Below, one piece after another: positions 1 to 8,707 of a stretch of DNA of 64,000 nucleotides; position 1 is the stretch's first letter, and the number at the start of each line of letters is the position of its first letter. Source of the DNA: Falsiroseomonas frigidaquae (lineage in GTDB: Bacteria > Pseudomonadota > Alphaproteobacteria > Acetobacterales > Acetobacteraceae); the NCBI RefSeq assembly GCF_012163145.1, contig NZ_JAAVTX010000004.1:124001-188000 (forward strand), in the 5' to 3' direction. The notes beneath the pieces are model-generated. The model ran no database searches, was not told the DNA's origin, and worked only from the letters and a program-made list of their open reading frames with translations. The position numbers and the translations under genes were made by a program.

Positions 1-1
1 G

Positions 2-304
2 CGCATGGGCTTCGAGACGCTGTCCGTCCCCGGCATTGCCCAGGACCTGCCCCGCCTCCGCCATGCCGCGCACCGCATGCTCGGCGCGGCCCGCACCCTC
101 GGCGCCCGGCGCCTGGGCGCGGTGACGGAGGGGCTGCAGAAGGAGATCCATGCGGAGCGGGATCCGGCAGCGCCGCTCCGCCTGGTGCTGGACACGGCGG
201 CCGCCACCCTGCCGTTGATCGAGGCGCCGCTGGAATTCAGTGCGGAGAACGATCCCGCCCCGCGGAGCCGCGCGGCGCGGCTGGCGCAGGGCGTCGCGGA
301 TTGA
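2..304 (+). CDS. Partial CDS, possible HPt (histidine phosphotransfer) domain C-terminus
   Basis: The reading frame is open to the left edge of the window, so this is probably the 3' end of a longer gene, although an in-frame ATG lies at base 5. Counted from that ATG, about 99 residues remain. Residues 20-35 (HAAHRMLGAARTLGA) resemble the phospho-accepting helix of HPt domains, which usually reads H-x-L-K-G-A-A-x-x-x-G-A, and the flanks are predicted helical. If this is right, His23 would take phosphate from a receiver domain in a two-component relay; the usual Lys after the His is Leu here. The gene ends 4 bases before the convergent patatin gene. An unrelated helical protein is possible. 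Confidence 0.5.
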   Translation, partial: RMGFETLSVPGIAQDLPRLRHAAHRMLGAARTLGARRLGAVTEGLQKEIHAERDPAAPLRLVLDTAAATLPLIEAPLEFSAENDPAPRSRAARLAQGVAD

Positions 305-308
305 GGCT

Positions 309-1553
309 TCAGCCCGGTTCGCGCGGCAGCGTCCCGATCCGCATCGGCACGATCGGCGGGCGGACGAAGTAGGGCGGCAGATCGCTCCACAGCCCGCCGC
401 GGCGCATGGCGGCGGCGCCGAAATCGAACAGGCACCGCATATAGGTTGGGTCGAATTCCTCGGTCGAGGTGCAGGGCATCTCGCGCGGGATCCAGGCGGC
501 ACGGAACTCGATCTCGTCGCGCTGCGCGATCAGGAACAGCTTGTACAGGTCGCCGATGGCGCTGCCGCGGATCAGCGAACTGATCGAGGCGCCGCCGATG
601 GAGAAGATGCGCGGGCGCACCGGCGCCGCGTTGGTCAGCACCCGGTTGTTGACGATCACCCACATCCGCCGATCGATGTTGCGGCCGATCTGCTGCCGGG
701 TCAGCGCCGCGATCGGCAGCTGCGGTGAGATCAGCACCACCTGCGAGGTGGCGCCGCCATCCACATGCATCTCGTCATAGCGCCGTCCATCCGCGGTCTG
801 CACCGGGATGAAGACCGGCGGGAAGGCGATCGGCACGGCGGCGGAGGCGCGGATCACGTCGCGGAACAGCTGCACGGCACCGGGATGGCCGGAGGCGGCG
901 ATGGCGCCCATGTTCCAGATCATCGGCCTGCCATGATCCAGGTTGGTGGTGCCGACAAACAGCAGCCGCCCCCGCCGGTACTCCGCCGCAACCTTGGCCA
1001 GCAGGTCGGCCGTGACGTAGTGCGCGATGCGGTTGGCGAGGCCGGTGGTATCGGTCAGCGCCACGCCGGAGACCAGGCCGCTGAGCACCGCCGGGCGGGC
1101 CACCTGGCTGGTCCGCAGCGTGGTGTAGATTTCCTCGATCACCGGGTCGTAGTCGGAACCGAGGAAGGCGAAGGGCGCGATGATGGCGCCGGTGCTGATG
1201 CCGGCGACGGCGGCGAAGGTGGGCCGCGAGCCGCTTTCGCTCCAGGCGCGCAGCACCCCGGCCCCGAAGGCGCCATCCGGCCCGCCGCCCGACATCGCCA
1301 GGTAGTGCAGCACCGGCATCTGCCCGGCCGCCGCGCGGTCCCCGTAGCGCTGCCGCAGGATGCCGGCCTGGCGCGCGACCAGCGCATCCAGCGCATTCGG
1401 CTCCAGCACGTCGCCCCATACGCGCAGCCCCGGAATGCCGAGCGGATGCGCCTGGCCATCGAGGTCGACCGGCACGGCATTGCGGCTGACGCCAGCGCAG
1501 GCGGCCATCAGGCATAACAGGCAGGCCGCGGCCATGCGTCGGAAACGGGTCAT
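309..1553 (-). CDS. Patatin-like phospholipase family lipoprotein
   Basis: A 414-residue patatin-fold lipid acyl hydrolase. The N-terminus is a lipoprotein signal peptide with lipobox LMAAC, predicting lipid attachment at Cys19 and a place in the cell envelope. The patatin signatures are in order: oxyanion-hole glycines GGGPDG at about 89-94, nucleophile motif GISTG with Ser120, and the DGG motif with Asp265, so the Ser-Asp dyad is intact. The start ATG has a GGGAGG ribosome-binding site about 8 bases upstream. The family hydrolyses acyl chains from membrane lipids or lipid-like esters; the substrate cannot be told from sequence. It runs convergent to the partial gene on its left, with 66 bases to the nucleoside hydrolase on its right. 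Confidence 0.9.
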   Translation of the reverse strand: MTRFRRMAAACLLCLMAACAGVSRNAVPVDLDGQAHPLGIPGLRVWGDVLEPNALDALVARQAGILRQRYGDRAAAGQMPVLHYLAMSGGGPDGAFGAGVLRAWSESGSRPTFAAVAGISTGAIIAPFAFLGSDYDPVIEEIYTTLRTSQVARPAVLSGLVSGVALTDTTGLANRIAHYVTADLLAKVAAEYRRGRLLFVGTTNLDHGRPMIWNMGAIAASGHPGAVQLFRDVIRASAAVPIAFPPVFIPVQTADGRRYDEMHVDGGATSQVVLISPQLPIAALTRQQIGRNIDRRMWVIVNNRVLTNAAPVRPRIFSIGGASISSLIRGSAIGDLYKLFLIAQRDEIEFRAAWIPREMPCTSTEEFDPTYMRCLFDFGAAAMRRGGLWSDLPPYFVRPPIVPMRIGTLPREPG

Positions 1554-1619
1554 CGGCGGAGCCTCCCAGGTCAGCGCGCAGACTGGGCTGGCAGACGTTG
1601 AACGTTTCTGAACGCGCCC

Positions 1620-2549
1620 TCAGCGCAGGGTGGCGATGCGCGCCGCCAGCAGGTCGAAGAAGCCGGGCGCGTCCAGCGTCTCCAGCAGGTTCAGGTTCGG
1701 CGGATGGCCGAGGCGTTGCCAGCGGTCGATCACCGTGCGGCCGCGGCCGGGCCCGGGTCCGCAATCCACCTCCGCCTGCGCGTCCCGCGCGCCGAACAGG
1801 CCGGGCGCCAGCAGCCAGGCGACGGCGGTCGGGTCATGCAGTGGAAAGCCGCGATGGCCCATGCGGCGGGAGGGTGGCAGGGCGCGCAGGATGGCGGTGG
1901 CCGCACGCCAGCAGGCGCCGCCCGGCCGCGCCTCCAGCGCCGCCACCACAGTGGGCGTAACGAAGGCCTGCGCCGTCAGGTCCAGCGTCGCCATGGTCAG
2001 CCGGCAGCCGAGGCCGAGCAGGATCGCCAGCGCCTCCGGGTCGTTCCAGGCGTTGAATTCGGCGGCGGGGGTGATGTTGCCCTCGGACCAGGCGCCGGAC
2101 ATCAGCACGATCTCCGCCACCCGATCGACCAGCGCCGGCTCCGTCGCGAAGGCGAGCGCCAGGTTGGTGACGGGGCCGAGGCCGATGACGGTGACGGAGG
2201 CGGCGGGCGCCGCGCGCAGCAGGTCGCGGATCGCATCGGCCGCGATGCCAGGGGCCAAAGGCGGGCCTTCCGGCAGTTGCACGCCGGCCAGCCCGTCCTG
2301 ACCATGCACCGCCGTCTCGAAGCGGAACGGCGCCATCAGGGACCGTTCGGCGCCGGCCACCACGGGGACGGCGCGGCCCGTCAGCCCGACGATGGCGCGC
2401 GCATTGGCGGTGGTGGAGGCGAGGCCGACATTGCCGCCCGCCACCGTGACCAGCCGCACATCCAGCTCCGGCGAGGCGAGTGCCAGCCACAGCGCGATGG
2501 CATCATCCGTGCCGGGGTCGCAGTCGATCAGGCAGGTGCGTGGGGTCAT
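1620..2549 (-). CDS. Nucleoside hydrolase (IunH/inosine-uridine type)
   Basis: A 309-residue nucleoside N-ribohydrolase. The N-terminal calcium-binding ribose pocket DCDPGTDDA (residues 9-17) is the family signature. It is followed by GNVGLASTTANA, EFNAWNDPEA and HDPTAV, which carry the remaining ribose and metal ligands. It splits ribonucleosides into base and ribose in the cytoplasm; base specificity cannot be read reliably. The start at 2549 is chosen because its ATG overlaps the stop of the upstream DinB gene as ATGA; an in-frame ATG six codons upstream is less likely. Phosphoribosyltransferase, solute-binding protein and adenine deaminase genes run divergently next door, which points to nucleoside and purine salvage. 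Confidence 0.9.
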   Translation of the reverse strand: MTPRTCLIDCDPGTDDAIALWLALASPELDVRLVTVAGGNVGLASTTANARAIVGLTGRAVPVVAGAERSLMAPFRFETAVHGQDGLAGVQLPEGPPLAPGIAADAIRDLLRAAPAASVTVIGLGPVTNLALAFATEPALVDRVAEIVLMSGAWSEGNITPAAEFNAWNDPEALAILLGLGCRLTMATLDLTAQAFVTPTVVAALEARPGGACWRAATAILRALPPSRRMGHRGFPLHDPTAVAWLLAPGLFGARDAQAEVDCGPGPGRGRTVIDRWQRLGHPPNLNLLETLDAPGFFDLLAARIATLR

Positions 2550-3109
2550 GCCCGGTCCCTGCCCCATATCGCGTCCTCGGTGAAGCCGAGCTCCGCGAAT
2601 TCGGCGGCCCGCAGCGGCGCCTCCGCCTCCGAATAGAACTCATCGAGCTGCGGCGGCCGGACGGAGGTGCCGGACAGCATGGCATGCGCCTGGCCGCGAT
2701 GGTGGATCTGGTGCTGGAACAGGTGCAGCAGCAGCCGGTCGCGCCGTTCCTCCTGCACGCGCGTATTGCGGTTCACCCGCACGATGCCGGCCAGCGCGGC
2801 GTCGTCCAGCGCCTCGCAATGCGCGATCAGCCGCCGGTCCACGCCGGACTGGGCTTCGCGCAGGCCGGGCAGGTCCGGATGCGGCACTTCATTCGCCCAG
2901 GCGGCGGGGCCGAGCCAGCCGCCCTCCAGCGCATCTACATAGAACCAGTCGATGATCAGGATGTGGTTCAGCGTGGCGATCAGGCTGGGAAAGAAGCCGG
3001 TTCGCGGCGCGGCGAGTTCCGCCGGCGGCAGACGGGCGCAGGCGGCCAGCAGGCGGTGATTGGCCCAGGCATTGTTGTAGGCCTGGGCCCGGAACAGCAG
3101 CACGCTCAT
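2546..3109 (-). CDS. DinB family protein
   Basis: A 187-residue protein of the DinB/YfiT-like four-helix-bundle metalloenzyme superfamily. It has the three-histidine metal-site pattern: His49 in LIATLNHILIID, then His133 and His136/137 in LFQHQIHHRGQ. The C-terminal region (PPQLDEFYSEAE) is typical of a DUF664/DinB subgroup. Members are often thiol-dependent metal transferases or hydrolases, but this one has no assignable substrate. It is the first gene of a two-gene operon, and its stop codon overlaps the nucleoside hydrolase start by 4 bases. The frame stays open far upstream, but the family N-terminus (MSVLLFRAQAYNNAWAN) sets the start here. Confidence 0.85.
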   Translation of the reverse strand: MSVLLFRAQAYNNAWANHRLLAACARLPPAELAAPRTGFFPSLIATLNHILIIDWFYVDALEGGWLGPAAWANEVPHPDLPGLREAQSGVDRRLIAHCEALDDAALAGIVRVNRNTRVQEERRDRLLLHLFQHQIHHRGQAHAMLSGTSVRPPQLDEFYSEAEAPLRAAEFAELGFTEDAIWGRDRA

Positions 3110-3187
3110 GCCGGACTCTCCCGTCGGGCGGTTGCGGTGAAGCGGCGCAGCATGGCAGTTTGCGCCCCGCAACCCAATGGAACCCGG

Positions 3188-3880
3188 ATGGCGTATTGGC
3201 AGCATTTCGGCGCGCCGCCGGTCGCACGCGCGCCGTTCCAGGAAAGCTACCCCGCCACCCTGCCCGATGGCGCGGTGCTGGAGCTGCCGCTGCGCGATTT
3301 TTCCGAATTCGCCGTGGCCGGGCTGATCGCCAACCAGGCCAGCTTTCCGGTCATTCGCCGCCTCGCCCATTGGATGACGGAGGCTGCCCGCCCCCTGCAG
3401 CCGGAGGTGGTGGTAGGGCTGCCGAGCCTCGGCCAGGTCTTCGCCCCGCTGGTCGCGGAATCGCTCGGGCATGCGAACTGGGTCGCGCCCGGCTGGTCGC
3501 GCAAGCGCTGGTACGAGGAACGGCTTTCCGTGCCGGTCCATTCCATCACCTCCCCCACGCCGCGCCGGCTCTGGCTGGATCCACGCATCCTGGACCGGCT
3601 GGCGGGGCGGCGGGTGCTGCTGGTGGATGACGTGATCTCCACCGGCACCTCCGCCCTCGCCGGGCTGGAACTGCTGGCCGCCGCCGGCATCGCCCCGGTG
3701 GCACTGCTGGTGGCCATGGTGCAGGGCGATCGCTGGCGGGCCAGCTGGCCCGCTGCGGTCCCGGTCCGCGCCGCCTTCGCCACCCCGATCTTCCGTCCCT
3801 CCCCCGCCGGCTGGCTGCCGGAGCCCGGGACGGCCCCGCATCACCTGTGTCTGACGACCGCCAAGGACCACGCCGCATGA
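3188..3880 (+). CDS. Phosphoribosyltransferase family protein
   Basis: A 230-residue type-I PRTase-fold protein. The PRPP-binding loop is clear at residues 143-155 (VLLVDDVISTGTS, Asp147-Asp148), preceded by the hydrophobic strand VVVGLPSLGQVFAPLVA, which carries the pyrophosphate loop. Type-I PRTases join a base to PRPP to make a nucleotide. Next to a nucleoside hydrolase and adenine deaminase, salvage of a purine base is the natural guess, but the hood region does not match adenine, hypoxanthine or xanthine PRTases that I can recall, so the base is open. An upstream in-frame ATG at 3152 would add 12 residues. The stop overlaps the next start as ATGA. Confidence 0.8.
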   Translation: MAYWQHFGAPPVARAPFQESYPATLPDGAVLELPLRDFSEFAVAGLIANQASFPVIRRLAHWMTEAARPLQPEVVVGLPSLGQVFAPLVAESLGHANWVAPGWSRKRWYEERLSVPVHSITSPTPRRLWLDPRILDRLAGRRVLLVDDVISTGTSALAGLELLAAAGIAPVALLVAMVQGDRWRASWPAAVPVRAAFATPIFRPSPAGWLPEPGTAPHHLCLTTAKDHAA

Positions 3881-5460
3881 TCCGCACATTTCGCGCCGCC
3901 TTGCTCGGCACGGCTCTCCTTGCCAGCCCTTGGGCCACCCCCGTGATGGCGCAGGAGAACATCCGCATCGGCGTGGAGGCCGGGCCGACCAGCCTCGACC
4001 CGCATTTCGCCAGCCTGATCACCAACATCGCCTTCGCCCGGCACGTCTTCCAGCCGCTGATGGAGCAGGATGCGAAGCAGGATCTGCGCCCGGCCATCGC
4101 CCTGTCCATGCGCGCGGTGGATGAGCTGACCTGGGAGGTGAAGCTCGACCCCGCCGCCCGCTTCCATGACGGCGCGCCGGTGACGGCGGAGGATATCGCC
4201 TTCACCATCGGCCGCGCCGGCGACGTGCCGAATTCCCCCTCATCCTTCCGCTACGCCACGCGCCCGATCGCGGGCGTGGATACGGTGGACGCCACCACCA
4301 TCCGCATCCGCACCACCCAGCCGACGCCGCTGCTGCCAAATTTCCTGGCGCTGGTGATGATCGTCTCGAAGAAGCATGGCGAGGGCGCTTCCACGGCGGA
4401 CTACAATGCCGGCCGCGCCATGATCGGCACCGGGCCGTTCCGCCACGTCTCCTGGCAGCCGGGCAGCCCGGTGGTGATGGAGCGCAACCCGGCCTTCGCC
4501 GGCGCCGCGCCCGCCTTCCAGCGCGTGGAGTTCCGCCCGATCGCCAATGCCGGCGCCCGCGTGGCGGCGCTGCAGGCGGGCGATGTGGACCTCATCGAGA
4601 TCGTGCCGCCCGACCATTTCGCCCGCTTCAAGGCGGAAGCCGCACGCTTCGCCACGGCCGAAAGCCCCTCCAACCGCCTGATCTTCCTGACGCTGGACAG
4701 CGACCGGGAGGACAGCCCCTTCATCCGCGGCCGCGACGGCGCGCGCATCGCCAACCCGCTGCGCGATCCCCGCGTGCGGCGCGCGCTGTCGCTGGCCATC
4801 AACCGCGACGCCATCGTCTCCCGCATCATGCAGGGCCAGGCGCTGGCGGCGGGGGATCTCGGCCCGCCGGGTTATTTCGGCACCTCCCCCGATTTGCGGC
4901 CGACGCCCTTCGACCTGGACCAGGCGAAGCGCCTGCTGGCCGAGGCGGGCTTCCCGAACGGCTTTGCCGTGCAGATCAACGGGCCGAATGACCGCTACAC
5001 GAATGACGAGCAGGTGGTGCAGGCCATCGCCCAGATGTGGACGCGGCTCGGCCTGGCGACCACCGTGGAGACCAAGACGCGTTCCATGTGGCTGAGCGAG
5101 GCGGCGCAGCTTCGCTATTCGGTGAACCTGGCCGGCTTCTCCCCCAACCCCGAATTGCTGGGGATGCTGGAGACGCAGATCCATAGCTGGAACACCACGC
5201 TCGGCCTCGGCACCGCCAATCGCGGGCGGTTCTCCAATGCCGAGATCGACGCCATCATCCAGCGCGCCCGCACCACGATCGATGACGACCAGCGCCGGGC
5301 GCTGACGCAGCAGGCGACGCGGATGGCACTGGTGGACCACACGGCGCTGATCCCGCTGTACTTCCCGGTGAACACCTGGGCGATGCGCCGCGGCTTTACC
5401 TATGAGGCGCGGACGGATGAGATGACGCTGGCCTTCAGCGCCGGGCGCGCACCGCGGTGA
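3877..5460 (+). CDS. ABC transporter substrate-binding protein, family 5 (peptide/nickel type)
   Basis: A 527-residue periplasmic solute-binding protein of the SBP_bac_5 family. A Sec signal peptide covers about residues 1-26 and ends in PVMAQ. The mature protein shows the family landmarks: IRIGVEAGPTSLDPHF, FQPLMEQD, RFHDGAPVTAEDIAFTI, GTGPFRHVSW, DPRVRRALSLAINRDAIV and LAEAGFPNGFAVQI. It should capture a ligand for an inner-membrane ABC importer, but no permease or ATPase adjoins it. It sits between the phosphoribosyltransferase (ATGA overlap) and adenine deaminase (GTGA overlap), so it is co-translated with purine enzymes, although this family is best known for peptides. It is similar in layout to the solute-binding protein at 27161. 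Confidence 0.92.
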   Translation: MIRTFRAALLGTALLASPWATPVMAQENIRIGVEAGPTSLDPHFASLITNIAFARHVFQPLMEQDAKQDLRPAIALSMRAVDELTWEVKLDPAARFHDGAPVTAEDIAFTIGRAGDVPNSPSSFRYATRPIAGVDTVDATTIRIRTTQPTPLLPNFLALVMIVSKKHGEGASTADYNAGRAMIGTGPFRHVSWQPGSPVVMERNPAFAGAAPAFQRVEFRPIANAGARVAALQAGDVDLIEIVPPDHFARFKAEAARFATAESPSNRLIFLTLDSDREDSPFIRGRDGARIANPLRDPRVRRALSLAINRDAIVSRIMQGQALAAGDLGPPGYFGTSPDLRPTPFDLDQAKRLLAEAGFPNGFAVQINGPNDRYTNDEQVVQAIAQMWTRLGLATTVETKTRSMWLSEAAQLRYSVNLAGFSPNPELLGMLETQIHSWNTTLGLGTANRGRFSNAEIDAIIQRARTTIDDDQRRALTQQATRMALVDHTALIPLYFPVNTWAMRRGFTYEARTDEMTLAFSAGRAPR

Positions 5461-7229
5461 ACCAGCACGTCGACCCCGCGCTCCGCGCCCGCGCCGTCCA
5501 GGCGGCGCGCGGCGCGGCACCCTTCGACCTGCTGCTGCTGGGCGGCACGGTGGTGGATGTGGCGACCGGCGAATTGCGCGCGGCGGATATCGGCATCGTC
5601 GGCCCGCTGATCGCCTCCGTCCACCCGCCCGGCGAGCGTGCCGATGCGGCGATGGTGGAGGATGTGGCGGGACGCTTCCTCGCGCCCGGCTTCATCGACA
5701 GCCACCTGCATTACGAAAGCAGCTGCATGGCGCCGGCGGATTACGCCGCCGTGGTGGTGCCCGCCGGCACCACCACCTGCGTCTGGGACCCGCATGAGCT
5801 GGCCAATGTGCTCGGCGTGCCGGGCGTGCGCTGGGCCGTCGAGGTCTCCCGAAATCTGCCGTTGCGAACTTTGGTCGCCGCACCCTCCTGCGTGCCCTCC
5901 GCCCCCGGTCTGGAACTGGCCGGCGCCGAGATCGGCGCGGCGGAAATGGCCGAAATGCTGTCCTGGCCGGACGTGGTCGGCGTGGCGGAGGTGATGGACA
6001 TGCCCGGCGTGCTGCGCGGCACGCAGCACATGACGGGCATCGTCGGCGCCGGGATGGCTTCGGGCAAGAACGTGAACGGCCATGCGCGCGGGCTGCTGGA
6101 TGCGGATCTCCAGGCATATGCCACGGCCGGCGTCACCTCCGACCACGAGATCACCGCGGCCGAGGATTTCCTGCAGAAGCTGCGCGCGGGGCTGACGGTG
6201 GAACTGCGCGGCAGCCATGACCAGGTGCTGCCCGGTGCCGTCGCCGCGCTGGCCACGCTGCCGCTGCTGCCGGTGAACCTGGTGCTGGCGACGGACGACG
6301 TCTTCCCGGACGAGCTCGTCGCCAAGGGCGGGCTGCGCGACACCATCGCCCGGGTCATCGCGCGCGGGCTGTCGCCGATTTCCGCGATTCGGCTGGCGAC
6401 GCTGCATGCGGCGATGCGGCTGAAGCGCGATGATCTCGGGCTGGTGGCGCCGGGGCGGCGCGCGGATATCGTGGTGCTGTCCGACCTCGCCGGCGTGGCG
6501 GTGGATCGCGTGCTGGTCGATGGCGCCGTGATCGCGCGCAACGGGGCGCTGGTCTCGCCCCCCGCGCGCCGCACGGATGCGCCGACGGACACGATGAAGC
6601 TGCCGGCGCAGTCACCGGACGCCTTCCGGCTGCATGTGAAGGGCGTGCGCAGTGGCCGCGCCAGGCTGCGCCGCATCATCGGCTCCCGCTTTACCGAATG
6701 GGGCGAGGCCGATGTCGAAGTGCGCGACGGCGTGGCTGAAACCCCGCCGGGGCATGCGCTGCTGACCATCATCCACCGCCATGGCCGCGCCCCTGCGGTA
6801 CCGCAAACCTGCCTGACCGACGGCTGGGGCGAGATGCGCGGCGCCATCGCCACCACCATCGCGCATGACAGCCACAACCTTCTGGTGCTGGGCGACACGG
6901 CGGAGAACATGGCCGCCGCCGCCAATGCCGTGATCGCGGCCGGCGGCGGCATGGCGGTGGCGCAGGGCGGCGCGGTGACGGCGCTGCTGCCGCTGCCCAT
7001 CGCCGGACTGCTGGCGGAGACCCCGCCGGAGACCACGGCGCGCAACTTCGCAGCCCTTCGCCAGGCCGCCGACCAGGTCTGCGACTGGCAGCCGCCCTAC
7101 CGGATCTTCCGCGGCATCACCGGCATCTCGCTCGCCTGCAACGCCGGCCCGCATTTGACCGATCTCGGCCTGACCGATGGCGGTACCGGCGACATCTTCG
7201 ACCCGGCGGAGCCGCTGCCCGCCGGGTGA
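5457..7229 (+). CDS. ade: Adenine deaminase
   Basis: A 590-residue adenine aminohydrolase converting adenine to hypoxanthine and ammonia in the cytoplasm. It has the two-part layout of the family: an N-terminal amidohydrolase barrel starting with LLLGGTVVDVATGELRAADI, metal ligands in FIDSHLHYESS and later NGHARGL and TSDHEI, and a C-terminal adenine deaminase domain (TIAHDSHNLLVLGDTAENMAAAANAV). It starts at a GTG that overlaps the preceding solute-binding protein stop as GTGA, showing coupling. Hypoxanthine produced here could feed the xanthine dehydrogenase encoded at 34.9-38.6 kb. Length is normal for the family (about 570-600). Confidence 0.93.
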   Translation: MNQHVDPALRARAVQAARGAAPFDLLLLGGTVVDVATGELRAADIGIVGPLIASVHPPGERADAAMVEDVAGRFLAPGFIDSHLHYESSCMAPADYAAVVVPAGTTTCVWDPHELANVLGVPGVRWAVEVSRNLPLRTLVAAPSCVPSAPGLELAGAEIGAAEMAEMLSWPDVVGVAEVMDMPGVLRGTQHMTGIVGAGMASGKNVNGHARGLLDADLQAYATAGVTSDHEITAAEDFLQKLRAGLTVELRGSHDQVLPGAVAALATLPLLPVNLVLATDDVFPDELVAKGGLRDTIARVIARGLSPISAIRLATLHAAMRLKRDDLGLVAPGRRADIVVLSDLAGVAVDRVLVDGAVIARNGALVSPPARRTDAPTDTMKLPAQSPDAFRLHVKGVRSGRARLRRIIGSRFTEWGEADVEVRDGVAETPPGHALLTIIHRHGRAPAVPQTCLTDGWGEMRGAIATTIAHDSHNLLVLGDTAENMAAAANAVIAAGGGMAVAQGGAVTALLPLPIAGLLAETPPETTARNFAALRQAADQVCDWQPPYRIFRGITGISLACNAGPHLTDLGLTDGGTGDIFDPAEPLPAG

Positions 7230-7292
7230 GGTGCCTTCCCACCCACGGCCTCGCGATGCTTCATGGCGCGGCACATACGGAAGGCTGGTGAC

Positions 7293-7913
7293 ATGGACTA
7301 TCTCGGCGTCCTGGGCGGGATCGCAGGCGTGTTCCTGCTGGCTTGCCTGAGCCCTGGCCCGGTCTGGGTGGTCATCACCTCAACCTCGATCGCGGTGTCC
7401 CGCAAGGCCGGAGTGCTGGCCGGCCTCGGCGTGGCCGGGGCCACCATGACCTGGGCCACGGTGGCGATGCTGGGCCTCGGCCTGCTCACCCAGTTCACCT
7501 GGCTGGCCATGGCCATCAAGCTCGCCGGGGCGGCCTACCTCGTCTGGATCGGATGCCAGATGATCGCCGGGGCACGCCGCCCGGCACCCGCGCCCGGGTC
7601 GCTGTCGGGCGCGATGCATGGCGGCTGGACCGCGCTGCGGCGCGGCTACCTGTCCAGCATCACCAACCCGAAGGCCGCGGCCTTCTTCGGCAGCATCTTC
7701 GTCGTCATGCTGCCGGCCGATGCGCCCGGCTGGGTCCATGCGGCGGCGGTGATCCTGCTCGCGACGCTTTCCGCCTTCTGGCATTGCGGCCTGGCCGTGG
7801 TGTTCTCGATCGCGCCCATCCAGGCGGGATACCGCAGGGCCAAGGCCGGGATCGACAGCGTTATCGGCGTCGTCCTGGTCGGGCTCGGCATCCGCCTCGC
7901 TGTCTCACGCTGA
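7293..7913 (+). CDS. LysE family translocator (amino acid exporter)
   Basis: A 206-residue integral membrane protein of the LysE/RhtB superfamily. The signature LACLSPGPVWVVITSTSI lies at the first helix, followed by five further hydrophobic segments and the conserved loop SSITNPKAAAFFGSIF between helices. The family exports amino acids such as lysine, threonine or homoserine, or related metabolites; the substrate is not readable. The start at 7293 is preferred over an upstream ATG at 7263 because GGAAGG sits about 8 bases before it and the protein then begins directly with its first membrane segment. It converges on the GntR regulator gene with a 10-base gap. Confidence 0.88.
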   Translation: MDYLGVLGGIAGVFLLACLSPGPVWVVITSTSIAVSRKAGVLAGLGVAGATMTWATVAMLGLGLLTQFTWLAMAIKLAGAAYLVWIGCQMIAGARRPAPAPGSLSGAMHGGWTALRRGYLSSITNPKAAAFFGSIFVVMLPADAPGWVHAAAVILLATLSAFWHCGLAVVFSIAPIQAGYRRAKAGIDSVIGVVLVGLGIRLAVSR

Positions 7914-7923
7914 ATAAGCCCGG

Positions 7924-8604
7924 TTAATCCCCGCCCGGGGCCGCGAAGGGCACGCCCACGGTCTGCACCAGCCAGGCCAGCCGATGGCGCTGGGCGGCCT
8001 GGGCGTGCGCGCGGCTGGCGGCCTCGGCCGCCGCGCCATCCCGCGCCCGCAGCGCGGCAAGGATAGCCTGGTGTTCCGCATGCGCCTGCTCGGCCCGCCC
8101 ACCCACGGTCAGCAGGCTGGGCAGCAGCGCCATGGTGGCGGAAATCAGCTCCAGGCTGCGCAGCAGGTAGCGATTATGGGCGGCCAGGTACAACAGGCCG
8201 TGGAAGCGCTGGTTGGTCTCCGCCAGGGCGCGGGCGTCGGTGAACAGCGCCGGCTCGCCGTCGATGAGTTCCGCCATGGCGCCGATCTCGGTCGGGCTGG
8301 CATGCTGCGCGGCCAGCCGCGCGGCAGCCCCCTCCAGCACCTCCCGCATCACGTACAGTTCCACCACCTGCTGGTGGTCCGGCCGCGTCACGGTCAGGCC
8401 GCGGCGCGGTTCGTGGGTGAGCAGCCCTTCCGATTCCAGCCGGGCGATGGCCTGCCGGACCGGGGTGCGGGAGACGCCGAAGCGAGCCGCCAGGTCGGTC
8501 TCCGTCACCCTTATGCCGGGCGCCAGCGCGCCTTCCCGGATGGCGGCGCGAATTCGGCCATAGGCTTCCTGGCCGAGGTCGCGGGAGGGGGGCGGCAGAT
8601 CCAT
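7924..8604 (-). CDS. GntR family transcriptional regulator (FadR/FCD subfamily)
   Basis: A 226-residue regulator with an N-terminal winged helix-turn-helix (residues about 12-75; TDLAARFGVSRTPVRQAIARLESEGLL is the recognition segment) and a C-terminal all-helical FCD ligand domain with candidate metal or ligand residues in ELYVMREVLEGAAARLA, FHGLLYLAAHNRYL and EHQAILAAL. It is divergent from tcuAB and so probably controls tcuAB and itself from the shared 103-base intergenic region, in response to a tricarboxylate or related acid. In classical tcu systems the regulator is LysR-type TcuR, so a GntR here is a swap. The start at 8604 is chosen because the wHTH begins soon after; a longer in-frame N-terminus is not family-like. 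Confidence 0.88.
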   Translation of the reverse strand: MDLPPPSRDLGQEAYGRIRAAIREGALAPGIRVTETDLAARFGVSRTPVRQAIARLESEGLLTHEPRRGLTVTRPDHQQVVELYVMREVLEGAAARLAAQHASPTEIGAMAELIDGEPALFTDARALAETNQRFHGLLYLAAHNRYLLRSLELISATMALLPSLLTVGGRAEQAHAEHQAILAALRARDGAAAEAASRAHAQAAQRHRLAWLVQTVGVPFAAPGGD

Positions 8605-8657
8605 GCAGGCGGTGTAGCCCAGGTGGACCGCGCAATGGAACACGCATCTGGACATCG

Positions 8658-8678
8658 GTGGATACAAGTGGATACAAG
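8658..8678. promoter_or_regulatory. Direct repeat, candidate GntR operator for tcuAB
   Basis: Two copies of the 11-mer GTGGATACAAG overlap by one base (8658-8668 and 8668-8678), a 10-base period that matches one turn of the helix. They lie between the divergent GntR start (8604) and tcuA start (8708), just upstream of the tcuA Shine-Dalgarno AAGGAGA (8694-8700). Binding here would block tcuA transcription. The operator role is inference; FadR-type GntR proteins more often use palindromes. Confidence 0.4.
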
Positions 8679-8707
8679 AACGCGCGCCCGTCCAAGGAGA
8701 CCCCAAA

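Noticed and set aside
2480-3889. Long overlapping frames on both strands extending past the phosphoribosyltransferase and DinB genes
   Set aside because: Only the parts with family motifs (3188-3880 plus, 2546-3109 minus) are supported; the rest is shadow sequence.
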